A stretch of DNA of 64,000 bases. It comes from Echinicola pacifica DSM 19836 (GTDB lineage Bacteria > Bacteroidota > Bacteroidia > Cytophagales > Cyclobacteriaceae). Positions within the stretch are counted from its first letter, which is position 1. Each line of letters opens with the position of its first letter. The translations under genes were made by a program, and so were the position numbers. Below are positions 54,653-63,426 of this stretch, piece by piece. The stretch is from the NCBI RefSeq assembly GCF_000373245.1, contig NZ_KB890739.1:993080-1057079 (forward strand). Reading direction: 5' to 3'. Under the pieces are notes generated by a model. The model was not told the DNA's origin, made no database searches, and saw only the letters and a list, made by a program, of their open reading frames with translations.

Positions 54653-56461
54653 ATGAAATCACTTTCTATTTTTCTTACCGTGCTATTTTCGGCCTTGGTA
54701 CTAGTTTCCAATGCTCAGACTTTATCTGGAGAGCTGAAGACCTGGCACCGTATTACCCTGGACTTTGAAGGTCCCGAGGTGGACGAGATGGATGAGACCA
54801 ACCCTTTTCTAAATTATAAATTTGATGTTCTATTTACCCATCAGGCCAGTGGTAAGAACTACCTAGTTCCTGGTTTTTTTGCTGCTGATGGCGATGCTGC
54901 CAATAGTGGAGCTACAGGCGGGAAGGTTTGGCGGGTAAATTTTGCTCCCGACAAGGAGGGGGAATGGACCTATAAAGCTAGCTTTTTTAAGGGGAAATGG
55001 GCAGCGGTAAGAGATACAACGAAGCTAGAGTCCTTTTCGGCGATTCATAATGCCCAGGGTCAGCTAATAGTGCAGCCGACGGATAAGACCGGCCGGGATT
55101 TCCGCGCAAAAGGCCGCTTGGATTATGTGGGCAAGCGGTACCTTCAGTTTCAGGGAAATGGAGAGTATTTTCTGAAATTTGGTTCTGATGCCCCCGAAAA
55201 TTTACTGGCTTATGCAGATTTTGATGGTGATTTTGCCAGTGATGGCCATAAGGATGAGCTTGTCAAGACTTATCCCGAGCACCTCAAGGACTGGAAGGAG
55301 GGAGATCCTGTATGGAAAGGCGCTAAGGGAAAAGCGCTTATTGGGGCAGTGAACTACCTGCATTCCAAAGGTGCCAATGCCTTTTCATTTCTTACGATGA
55401 ATGTCGCTGGCGATGATCAGAATGTATTTCCATATATAGATTATGACACTTGGGATCGCTTTGATTGCTCCAAATTGGACCAGTGGGAGATTCTGTTTGA
55501 CCATGCCGATAAGCTGGGGATGTTTTTGCATTTCAAGACCTTGGAAGTAGAAAACCAAGGTTTGCTGGACAATGGCGGTATAGGCATGTTTACGAAATTA
55601 TATTATAGAGAGCTGATTGCTCGTTTTGGGCATCATCTGGCTCTCAACTGGAACTTATGTGAGGAGCAGGGAGACTGGGTGCCCAATCCACGGACCTTTC
55701 CTCTGGAGCCTAGAGACTGGTTGATGTTGGCGGATTATGTACAAAGTGTCGATCCATACGACCATCATATTGTCATTCATAACGGCGCTTGGTTTGATCC
55801 TTTATATGGCCAGAATGCCTTCACCGGAGCCTCTTTGCAGACCAATAGAGAAGATTTCGGTAATGTACACCGCAATGTGCTGAGGATCCTGGAAGACTCG
55901 AAGGAGGCTGGGAAGCAGTGGGCGGTGGCCTGCGATGAGCCGGGAGATGCGCAGCATTCGCTCTTGCCGGATGCCGAAGATCCTGCGCATGATCATGCCC
56001 GCCAAAACGGTCTCTGGGGAGCGATGATGGCCGGTGCCTGGGGTACGGAATGGTATTTTGGCTATAAACATGCCCATTCAGACCTTACCTGCGAGGACTT
56101 TAGATCCCGGGACTTGTTCTGGGACCAGGGGAAAATATGCCTCGACTTCTTCACCGAAAATTCTATAGCACTATGGAAAATGGATAATAAGGATGCCCTC
56201 CTCCATGATTCGCCAGGGTATGTTTTGGCCGGAGGCCAAAAAGAACTGATCCTCTACCTGAAGAATAGCCAAACCGCCAAAATAGACCTGACAGACTATC
56301 CTGGCGCCTACACTGTGCACTGGTATAATCCACGGAAAAAAGAAAACCTGCACACCACTTCCCAAAAGACCCTCCAAGGTGGTACTATGACTCAGCTCGA
56401 GGCCGCTCCAAAAGAGGCGGATCAGGACTGGCTGGTATGGCTGCAGAAAGTAAACCCTTAA
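54653..56461 (+). CDS. DUF5060-containing putative glycoside hydrolase
   Basis: 602 residues, signal peptide (to VSNAQ). N-terminal DUF5060-like beta sandwich (about 25-110; WHRITLDFEGPEV, EGEWTYKASF) and a TIM barrel of the glycosidase clan A kind. Likely catalytic acids are E337/E338 in NLCEEQGDW (strand 4) and E429 in ACDEPGDA (strand 7). A short C-terminal beta domain ends it. Relatives are annotated only by domain name, so the activity is unknown; it may be an endo- or exo-glycosidase on the same algal glycan. It is preceded by the mutarotase and followed by a sulfatase. Confidence 0.65.
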   Translation: MKSLSIFLTVLFSALVLVSNAQTLSGELKTWHRITLDFEGPEVDEMDETNPFLNYKFDVLFTHQASGKNYLVPGFFAADGDAANSGATGGKVWRVNFAPDKEGEWTYKASFFKGKWAAVRDTTKLESFSAIHNAQGQLIVQPTDKTGRDFRAKGRLDYVGKRYLQFQGNGEYFLKFGSDAPENLLAYADFDGDFASDGHKDELVKTYPEHLKDWKEGDPVWKGAKGKALIGAVNYLHSKGANAFSFLTMNVAGDDQNVFPYIDYDTWDRFDCSKLDQWEILFDHADKLGMFLHFKTLEVENQGLLDNGGIGMFTKLYYRELIARFGHHLALNWNLCEEQGDWVPNPRTFPLEPRDWLMLADYVQSVDPYDHHIVIHNGAWFDPLYGQNAFTGASLQTNREDFGNVHRNVLRILEDSKEAGKQWAVACDEPGDAQHSLLPDAEDPAHDHARQNGLWGAMMAGAWGTEWYFGYKHAHSDLTCEDFRSRDLFWDQGKICLDFFTENSIALWKMDNKDALLHDSPGYVLAGGQKELILYLKNSQTAKIDLTDYPGAYTVHWYNPRKKENLHTTSQKTLQGGTMTQLEAAPKEADQDWLVWLQKVNP

Positions 56462-56491
56462 GCTACTGTCCCATTGAATAGATTAAAAACC

Positions 56492-58387
56492 ATGATTTTC
56501 ATGCAAAATCCCTTTACCCCTAATCAGAAGTACGCCCGCCTTAGCCTAATGGTAGTGATGGTACTTCTGATCGAGACCTTTAGTTATACGCTTTTTGCGC
56601 AGCAAAAAAATACAGCTGATCGTCCTAATATTATCTGGATTACCTCTGAGGATAATTCGAAGCATTACCTCAGGCTCTTCGATGAGAATGGGGTGGCTAC
56701 GCCAAATATCGAACGACTGGCCGCTCAAGGGGTGGTATTTGACCACGCCTTTTCTAATGCTCCAGTATGCAGTGTGGCCCGGTCCACCCTTATTACAGGT
56801 GCCTATGCTCCACGGATCGGGGCGCAGTATCACCGCAAAATACACACCGTGCCCATGCCTGAAGGCCTAGAGATGTTTCCTGCTTACCTGCGTGAGGCCG
56901 GATATTATACCGCCAACAATTCCAAGGAGGACTATAACCTGAACAAAAGCGATAAGGTATGGGATGAGTCTTCTGGCAAGGCGAGCTATAAAAACCGTGA
57001 AAAAGGCCAGCCTTTCTTCTACGTTCATAATTTTGGGGTATCCCACGAGGGGCAGCTGCACTTCGATCAGGCCAAAATGGAGGCGACTTCCCTAAACTCC
57101 CTGCCCCCGGCGGGCGAGCTGCAGCCAAACCATCCCCAAACGCCCTTATTCCGCTATACACGTGCTTATTACCTGGACAGAATTCAGGAGATGGATAGGC
57201 AGATCGGCGAATTATTGGACGAATTGGAAGCGGAGGGATTGTTGGAGAATTCTATCGTGTTTTACTTTGGAGACCATGGAGGGGTACTTCCGGGATCCAA
57301 GGGATACCTTTTCGAGACTGGTCTGCATGTGCCTTTGGTGGTGCATATCCCCAAAAAATACCAAAGCATGAGTTCCTGGAACCCAGGTCAGCGGACCGCA
57401 GAATTTGTGAGTTTCGTAGATTTTGCGCCCACGGTCCTGCAGCTCGCTGGAGTTTCCATCCCCGGGCAGATGGACGGAAGGCCCTTTTTGAATACTGGGA
57501 AAGCGTATGAAGAGGACCATAGCTTTGGCTATGCTGATCGGTTTGATGAGAAATACGACCTGGTGCGCTCGCTGCGCAAGGGGAAGTATAAGTATATTCG
57601 GAATTTTATGCCCTTCAATTTTGATGGGCTTTATAATCAATACCGGTATAAGCAGCTGGCTTATCAGGAGTGGTTGACCATGTTTACGAATGGGGAGCTG
57701 ACGGATATTCAAGCGCAGTTTTTTGCGCCCAAAGGAGCAGAGATGCTTTATGATGTGGAGCAGGATCCCTTTGAGACGCATAATTTAGCCGAAGACCCTG
57801 CCTATCAGAAGGAGCTAAAGGCCCTGCGGGGCATGCTGAATGACTGGATGCTGTCGATGCCGGACTTATCACTATATCCTGAGTTTTATTTGATACAGGA
57901 GGCTTTTACGGCGCCGGTGGCCTTTGGGCAGGCGCATCAGAAGGAGATCGCTTCCTATCTGAATACCGCCAATCTGATGTTGGAGGATTTTGGGGAGGTC
58001 AGGCAGCAAATTTCCAAAGCCTTAGAAGATAAGGATCCTTGGCGGCGTTACTGGGCCTTGGTGGTGGCGACGAGCTTTGGAAAAGAGGCGGTGGATATCG
58101 CCCCACGGATACAGCGCAGCATGATCAGAGACCCTGAGCGGGTCAATAGGCTGAGGGCAGCGCAGTTTCTGGCGATTGCCAGTGGTAGGAATCCGGCGGA
58201 AAATTTCCAGTCTGAACTCTATGCCACCAGTGATCCCACAGAAGCTTTATTGATCCTGAACATGCTCGTCCAGCTCCTGGATGGCGGCTATGTCATGGAC
58301 TGCCCTATCGACCTGGATAATATGGTCCAGCAGGTACTTTCCGTCTCGGATGTGGCGGATAGGATCAGCTATATCAATTCGAAATAA
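56492..58387 (+). CDS. S1 family sulfatase 5 (variant CSVAR signature, extended C terminus)
   Basis: About 631 residues from ATG 56492; TTG at 56474 is also in frame but less likely. Signal peptide (to LFAQ). The signature reads CSVAR at C93 (PVCSVARST) rather than C-x-P/A-S-R: Cys and Arg are kept, the middle two differ. N-terminal WITSEDNSKHY holds the metal ligands, and YFGDHGGVLPGSKG the later pair. The last ~120 residues form an all-helical HEAT-like domain (DPERVNRLRAAQFLAIA). It is a separate subfamily among the seven. Confidence 0.85.
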   Translation: MIFMQNPFTPNQKYARLSLMVVMVLLIETFSYTLFAQQKNTADRPNIIWITSEDNSKHYLRLFDENGVATPNIERLAAQGVVFDHAFSNAPVCSVARSTLITGAYAPRIGAQYHRKIHTVPMPEGLEMFPAYLREAGYYTANNSKEDYNLNKSDKVWDESSGKASYKNREKGQPFFYVHNFGVSHEGQLHFDQAKMEATSLNSLPPAGELQPNHPQTPLFRYTRAYYLDRIQEMDRQIGELLDELEAEGLLENSIVFYFGDHGGVLPGSKGYLFETGLHVPLVVHIPKKYQSMSSWNPGQRTAEFVSFVDFAPTVLQLAGVSIPGQMDGRPFLNTGKAYEEDHSFGYADRFDEKYDLVRSLRKGKYKYIRNFMPFNFDGLYNQYRYKQLAYQEWLTMFTNGELTDIQAQFFAPKGAEMLYDVEQDPFETHNLAEDPAYQKELKALRGMLNDWMLSMPDLSLYPEFYLIQEAFTAPVAFGQAHQKEIASYLNTANLMLEDFGEVRQQISKALEDKDPWRRYWALVVATSFGKEAVDIAPRIQRSMIRDPERVNRLRAAQFLAIASGRNPAENFQSELYATSDPTEALLILNMLVQLLDGGYVMDCPIDLDNMVQQVLSVSDVADRISYINSK

Positions 58388-58536
58388 ACTGCTGCCTCAA
58401 GCCGGATAAGGCAAGAAAGAAGTAGCTGCGAATAAAATATGATCTTCTGGCTTTGTTGGGCGATAGGTGCCCATCGAGTAGAGGTGGAGTCTAGTGCTTT
58501 GGCAGGCTATACTGCCGGATATCATGGTTTAGGAAA

Positions 58537-58598
58537 AGATATGTTTCATACTTGTAAACATATGTAGTACTCCTTATGGCCATAAAAAGTTAATTTGC
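58537..58598 (+). promoter_or_regulatory. Operator E (AGATATGT / ACATATGT direct repeat) and -7 box upstream of the Gfo/Idh gene
   Basis: Repeats at 58537-58544 and 58558-58565, 21 bp apart; 25 bp later TAATTTGC (58591-58598), with TTTG one base closer than in sites A-D. Leader about 34 bases, the same as at operator C. The remaining 58388-58536 is free of genes. Confidence 0.65.
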
Positions 58599-58631
58599 AT
58601 GAAGTCATTAACATAAAAATAACCTAATAGG

Positions 58632-59951
58632 ATGAAAAAAGCCAACACAGAAAAAAACCAGATTAATCAAAACAAGCGTAGAGATTTTTTAAAATCCTCC
58701 CTATTAGCCTTAGGCGGGATCGCCATCGTTCCAAGACATGTATTGGGAGCGGGTTATATAGCGCCAAGTGATAAGGTGAACCTAGGATTTATAGGATTGG
58801 GTAAGCAAAGCAATGGATTGATCAATGCCTTTGCCAATTTGGATGGCACCCAGATCATTGCTGGATCTGACGTATGGACCACCAAAATGGATTGGTTTAA
58901 GCAGCATGCTTCCCAGTCTTATGCCAAAGCAAACAAGGAGGTTTCAGCCAATTCCTTTAAGACTTATGCAGATTATAAGGAATTGTTAGCGAATAAGGAT
59001 ATTGATGGGGTGGTAATAGCGACCCCTGATCACTGGCATGCGATGAACGCCATTGATGCGATGAACGCAGGAAAAGACGTGTATTGCGAGAAGCCGCTGA
59101 GCCTAAAGATCAATGAAGGTAAGGAAATGGTGGAGGTAGCCAGAAAAAACAAAACGGTATTCCAGACGGGCAGCATGCAGCGCTCATGGGATAGCTTCCG
59201 CAAAGCCTGCGAGCTGGTACGAAACGGCTATTTAGGTGAGATCAAGCAAGTGTTGGTTCAGGTGGGAGCTCCTTCCCGGCCGTATGACTTGCCGCAGGAA
59301 AGCATGCCTTCGGAGGTAGATTGGAACGACTGGTGTGGTCCAGCGCCTTTATTAAACTATAATCACCGTCTGGCACCATCCGCCAATGATGTGAAATTCT
59401 GGCCTGACTGGAGACTCTTTGACGAAACTGGCGGAGGCATACTCTGTGACTGGGGAGCGCATATGTTTGATATCGTGCAGTGGGCCCTAGGAATGGATAA
59501 TAGCGGTCCGGTGCAGTATATTCCTCCCACAGGAGTGGATAATCCTCAGACTGGCCTCAAGATGGTCTATGCCAATGGAGTGGAGATGATTCATGAGGAT
59601 TTTGGCAGAGGTTATGGCGTGCGCTTTATCGGTACGGAAGGCAAAATGGATATTAGCCGACAGTATTTTGAGCCGAGCCCGGAGAGCCTCAAGGACATCA
59701 CCCTCAAGTCCAGCGATGTGCATCTGTATAAAACCAATGGCGGGCATCACCAAAACTGGATCGACTGTATCGCCAGCAGAGAGAAGCCAATCTGCGATGT
59801 GGAAATCGGCCATCGATCAGCCACCATCTGTAATATTGCTAATATCGCTTACCGCCTTGATCGTCCATTGGACTGGAATCCTAAAAAACAAACGTTCAAG
59901 GGTGATAAAGAAGCCGTCGGAATGATGGGCTATGAATACAGAAAATTCTAA
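58632..59951 (+). CDS. Tat-exported Gfo/Idh/MocA family oxidoreductase-like protein
   Basis: 439 residues. The N terminus has a twin-arginine signal (KRRDFLKSSLLALGG, R16-R17), so it folds with its cofactor before export. NAD-binding Rossmann fold with GFIGLGKQS (about 53-61), VIATPDHWHA, and the family EKP motif in CEKPLSL (about 151-157). The C-terminal domain ends with GGHHQNWIDCIASREKPICD. Exported members are either dehydrogenases or NAD-dependent glycosidases (GH109-like); both remain possible here. First gene of a three-gene unit with two sulfatases, under operator E. Confidence 0.85.
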   Translation: MKKANTEKNQINQNKRRDFLKSSLLALGGIAIVPRHVLGAGYIAPSDKVNLGFIGLGKQSNGLINAFANLDGTQIIAGSDVWTTKMDWFKQHASQSYAKANKEVSANSFKTYADYKELLANKDIDGVVIATPDHWHAMNAIDAMNAGKDVYCEKPLSLKINEGKEMVEVARKNKTVFQTGSMQRSWDSFRKACELVRNGYLGEIKQVLVQVGAPSRPYDLPQESMPSEVDWNDWCGPAPLLNYNHRLAPSANDVKFWPDWRLFDETGGGILCDWGAHMFDIVQWALGMDNSGPVQYIPPTGVDNPQTGLKMVYANGVEMIHEDFGRGYGVRFIGTEGKMDISRQYFEPSPESLKDITLKSSDVHLYKTNGGHHQNWIDCIASREKPICDVEIGHRSATICNIANIAYRLDRPLDWNPKKQTFKGDKEAVGMMGYEYRKF

Positions 59952-59957
59952 TTCAGA

Positions 59958-61469
59958 ATGATACGTACACTATGTATATTGGCGGCGGGGGTGATGATGA
60001 CCTCCGCCTGCGCCAATCAAAAAGAACAGCATTCCCAAAAGAAACCTAATATCCTTTTTGTTTTTGCGGATGACCTCACTTTTACCGCACTCGGTAATCT
60101 GGAGCCCAACAGCCTTCACACCCCACACCTCAATCAGCTTATGGCGGAGGGCACCTCTTTTCAGAAAGCCTATAATATGGGCTCATGGACGGGAGCAGTA
60201 TGTGCGGCGTCCAGGGCCATGATGATCTCCGGCAGGTCAGTATGGGAAACCCAGGCCTTCAAAGAGAACTGGAAAAAGGGCGAGGATATAGATAAAACCT
60301 GGCCCAAATTAATGGAAAAAGCAGGGTATGAGACCTATATGACCGGTAAATGGCATGTGGATATCCATCCCGACAAGATATTTAATCACACCGCTCATAT
60401 TAGAGGTGGGATGCCTGGGGATAAGTGGCAGCATGGCCATATGGTACAGAAGTTTGACTCCCTGGCCAAGGCTGGCCAGACGGATTATTCATCCCTGATG
60501 CCGGTAGGATATAATCGACCGCTGAGCCCGGAGGACCACTCCTGGTCTCCGACGGACACCACGATGGGAGGGTTTTGGGAAGGCGGTACCCACTGGAGTG
60601 AGGTGCTGAGAGAGGATGCTATAGGCTTCCTGGACCATGCCTCGCAGATCGATAAGCCCTTCTTTATGTATTTGGCATTCAATGCGGTGCATGATCCGCG
60701 ACAGTCGCCCGGGAAGTATATAGACCTCTATGAGGTGGATGAGATCAACTTGCCAGAGAGCTTTATGCCAGTCTATCCCTATAAGGATGCGATCGGCAAT
60801 GGGCCTGCTTTGCGAGATGAGGCCTTGGCGCCATTTCCGAGAACGGAGTATGCGATCAGGACCCACTTGCAGGAATATTATGCCCTGCTCAGTCATATGG
60901 ATGCGCAGATAGGAGAGATCCTCAACAAGCTCGAAGCGATAGGAGAGCGGGAGAATACCTATATCATCTTCACCGCTGATCATGGCCTGGCCATGGGAAA
61001 ACATGGACTCCTCGGTAAGCAAAATATGTATGAGCATAGCCTGGCGGCCCCCTTTATCATCGCTGGCCCCGGGATACCTGAAGGACAGCGGATGGACAAG
61101 AATATCTACCTGCAGGATGCCATGGCCACGAGTCTGGAGATCGCAGGGGTGGAGCGGCCGGAGTACCTCTATTTTCATAGTATTCTTGATCTTGCCAAAG
61201 GCAAACAAGAGAAAGTAATGGATCGCGTGTACGGAGCCTATGTTTCTTACCAGCGAATGATAAAACAAGATGCCTTCAAACTAATGGTATATCCAGATGC
61301 CAAGCAGGTATTATTGTATGACCTGGAAAATGACCCTAACGAACTTACCAATTTGGCCGACAGGCCGGAATATAAAGGCAAAGTGAAAGAACTATTTACT
61401 GCCTTGCAGGAAGAGCAAGCTCGCTTAGGAGACCAATTGACCTTAATTCCAATGGATTATGAACTATAA
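59958..61469 (+). CDS. S1 family sulfatase 6, lipoprotein
   Basis: 503 residues with lipobox TSAC. Signature CAASR at C82 (GAVCAASRAM); FVFADDLTFTALGNL metal site; FTADHGLAMGKHGLLGKQNMYEH. Paralogue of sulfatase 3 (37254), sharing the GxWTGAxCxASRAM layout and the NAVHDPRQSP/FHAPHDPRQAP block. Six bases after the Gfo/Idh gene, and overlapping the next sulfatase by 11 bases. Confidence 0.9.
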   Translation: MIRTLCILAAGVMMTSACANQKEQHSQKKPNILFVFADDLTFTALGNLEPNSLHTPHLNQLMAEGTSFQKAYNMGSWTGAVCAASRAMMISGRSVWETQAFKENWKKGEDIDKTWPKLMEKAGYETYMTGKWHVDIHPDKIFNHTAHIRGGMPGDKWQHGHMVQKFDSLAKAGQTDYSSLMPVGYNRPLSPEDHSWSPTDTTMGGFWEGGTHWSEVLREDAIGFLDHASQIDKPFFMYLAFNAVHDPRQSPGKYIDLYEVDEINLPESFMPVYPYKDAIGNGPALRDEALAPFPRTEYAIRTHLQEYYALLSHMDAQIGEILNKLEAIGERENTYIIFTADHGLAMGKHGLLGKQNMYEHSLAAPFIIAGPGIPEGQRMDKNIYLQDAMATSLEIAGVERPEYLYFHSILDLAKGKQEKVMDRVYGAYVSYQRMIKQDAFKLMVYPDAKQVLLYDLENDPNELTNLADRPEYKGKVKELFTALQEEQARLGDQLTLIPMDYEL

Positions 61470-63159
61470 ACAACAAGACTCCAGAAGGGGGACCTTCCGG
61501 AACTGGGCGATGGTGATGCTGCTGGGGATGGGCCTTGTAGCCTGCTCAAAGGCCCCTGAGGACTCCGCTCCTAAGCGCCCAAATATCATCTATATCATGG
61601 CCGATGACCATACTTCCCAGGCTTTTGGGGTATATGGCAGCCGGCTGGCGGACCTGAATCCTACGCCCACCTTGGATAGCTTGGCGCGATCGGGGATGAT
61701 ATTTGACAATTGTTTTGTGAATAATGCCATATGTGTGCCTAGCCGGGCTGCCATCCTGACGGGTCAGCATGCGCAAGCCAATGGGGTGATCGATCTGGAG
61801 GGTGAGCTGCCTGGTGAACGTCAGTATCTGCCGCAGGAATTGAAAAAACTGGGCTACCAAACCGCAATAATCGGGAAGTGGCACTTAGGTCAGGAGCCAT
61901 CTGCCTTCGATTATTATAAGGTGTTGGATAAGCAAGGAACCTATTTTGATCCCGTATTTAGGGTGAGAGGCGATCAGCCCTGGCCTAATAATACGGAGCA
62001 ATACGAGGGACATAGCTCCGATGTGATCACCGATCAGGTGTTGGACTGGTTTCAGCATACCAAAAAAGACGATGAACCTTATTTCCTGATGTTTCACTAT
62101 AAGGCGCCTCATGATGACTTCGAGAACGCCCCGAGATATGAATCTTATCTGGAGGATACCTTCATCCCTGAGCCTGCCAGCCTCTATGACAATGGCAATA
62201 ATGGCTCAGTGGCCACACGTGGCAATAATGATACCCTTACCCGCATAATAGGCTCGTCAGTATCCCATAGAAACCTCATCAGACATCAGTCGATGAATAT
62301 CTGGCAGGATGAGAATTATAAAAAATACCGCAATGCTGAGGATATTCAAGACAGTGAGCTGGTAAAGTGGGAAATGGATGAGGCCGAAAAAGCCTATACC
62401 TCCGAGGTCTATCAGAGTTACCTCAAGAAGTACCTCCGATGTGTGAAAGGTGTGGATGATAATGTGAAAAGATTCCTGGCCTACCTCAAGGAAAATGGCA
62501 TGCTGGAGAATACCATCATCGTCTATACCAGTGATCAGGGATTTATGCTGGGAGAGCATGATTATATCGATAAGCGATGGATGTATGACGAGTCTATGAG
62601 GATGCCGTTCTTCATCCGCTACCCGGAGAAGATCGAGGCAGGGACGCGCACAGATGCGATTATCAATAATACCGATTTTGCTCCTACATTGATCTCCCTC
62701 GCAGGAGGGAAGGTCCCTGAGTACATGCAAGGCCATAATTTTACCAGCATTCTGGAAACCAATGTGGAGCCGGAAGATTGGCAAAAATCCACCTACTACC
62801 GCTATTGGATGCACCTGGCCCATCGCCATGGTAACCCTGCGCACTTTGGACTGAGAACCAAGGATTATAAGCTGATCTTCTACTATGGCCGATACTGGGT
62901 GGATACCGATGATCCCAATGCCGACTGGAATAAGGAAAGCTGGGGCAACGACTATACCCGACATACGCCGGTGGCATGGGAGTTTTATGACCTGAATGAA
63001 GATCCTCAGGAGATGGATAATCGGTATGGGGATCCAGCTTACGCGGGCAAAATAGCCGAACTCAAAGAGCAGCTTATCCTCAAGCGCGAAGAACTAAATG
63101 AAACCGACGAAAACTATCCGCATATCCAGAAAATAATTGAGCAACATTGGAATGATTAG
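61459..63159 (+). CDS. S1 family sulfatase 7, lipoprotein
   Basis: 566 residues with lipobox LVAC. Signature CVPSR at C92 (ICVPSRAA). YIMADDHTSQAFGVYG metal site and YTSDQGFMLGEHDYIDKRWMYDESMRMPFF, closely matching sulfatase 4 (43422): a second pair of paralogues. It carries an insertion of about 40 residues around 275-315 (NIWQDENYKKYRNAEDIQD) relative to sulfatase 4. It starts inside the end of sulfatase 6, so expression is coupled. Confidence 0.9.
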   Translation: MNYKQQDSRRGTFRNWAMVMLLGMGLVACSKAPEDSAPKRPNIIYIMADDHTSQAFGVYGSRLADLNPTPTLDSLARSGMIFDNCFVNNAICVPSRAAILTGQHAQANGVIDLEGELPGERQYLPQELKKLGYQTAIIGKWHLGQEPSAFDYYKVLDKQGTYFDPVFRVRGDQPWPNNTEQYEGHSSDVITDQVLDWFQHTKKDDEPYFLMFHYKAPHDDFENAPRYESYLEDTFIPEPASLYDNGNNGSVATRGNNDTLTRIIGSSVSHRNLIRHQSMNIWQDENYKKYRNAEDIQDSELVKWEMDEAEKAYTSEVYQSYLKKYLRCVKGVDDNVKRFLAYLKENGMLENTIIVYTSDQGFMLGEHDYIDKRWMYDESMRMPFFIRYPEKIEAGTRTDAIINNTDFAPTLISLAGGKVPEYMQGHNFTSILETNVEPEDWQKSTYYRYWMHLAHRHGNPAHFGLRTKDYKLIFYYGRYWVDTDDPNADWNKESWGNDYTRHTPVAWEFYDLNEDPQEMDNRYGDPAYAGKIAELKEQLILKREELNETDENYPHIQKIIEQHWND

Positions 63160-63201
63160 TTCCAGAACTATGACCAAATGGGGTATTCAGGGGTATTATG
63201 C

Positions 63202-63262
63202 ACAAATGTATCGCTCTTAAAAACATATGTTACTGTCAGATAATAGGAAATGACGATATTTG
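63202..63262 (+). promoter_or_regulatory. Operator F (ACAAATGT / ACATATGT direct repeat) and -7 box
   Basis: Repeats at 63202-63209 and 63223-63230, 21 bp apart. TATTTG at 63257-63262 stands where the -7 box is expected, one base closer than in sites A-D. Downstream is a structured 100-base leader and an intrinsic terminator before the reductase gene. Confidence 0.65.
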
Positions 63263-63269
63263 AATTGGT

Positions 63270-63402
63270 TAAAATAGCATATCAAAGTATAGTGATGATA
63301 CTTCATCATAAGGCGCAAGCTCTTTTTACTTTCAGTTATTTTAATTAGGGGTTTATTAGTATAAAAACCATTGCACTTTCTGAGGCAATGGTTTTTCTTT
63401 TT
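63270..63402 (+). ncRNA. Candidate small RNA or attenuated leader
   Basis: From the promoter after operator F, a transcript would run ~130 bases with no good ORF, contain a TGATGA/TCATCA hairpin (about 63291-63306) and finish at the terminator at 63363-63402. It could be a regulated sRNA, or the leader of the aldo/keto reductase gene with an attenuator. Inference only. Confidence 0.35.
63363..63402 (+). terminator. Intrinsic terminator inside the leader before the aldo/keto reductase
   Basis: A 12-bp perfect stem (63363-63374 with 63385-63396), 10-base loop, five T in the stem end and a further CTTTTT. It lies only 24 bases before the ATG at 63427. Confidence 0.85.
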
Positions 63403-63426
63403 CTCGCAAAAAAACAATAAAGGAAA

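Noticed and set aside
56474..56491. TTG 56474 as the start of sulfatase 5
   Set aside because: ATG codons at 56492 and 56501 are closer to the signal peptide and there is no ribosome site favouring TTG.
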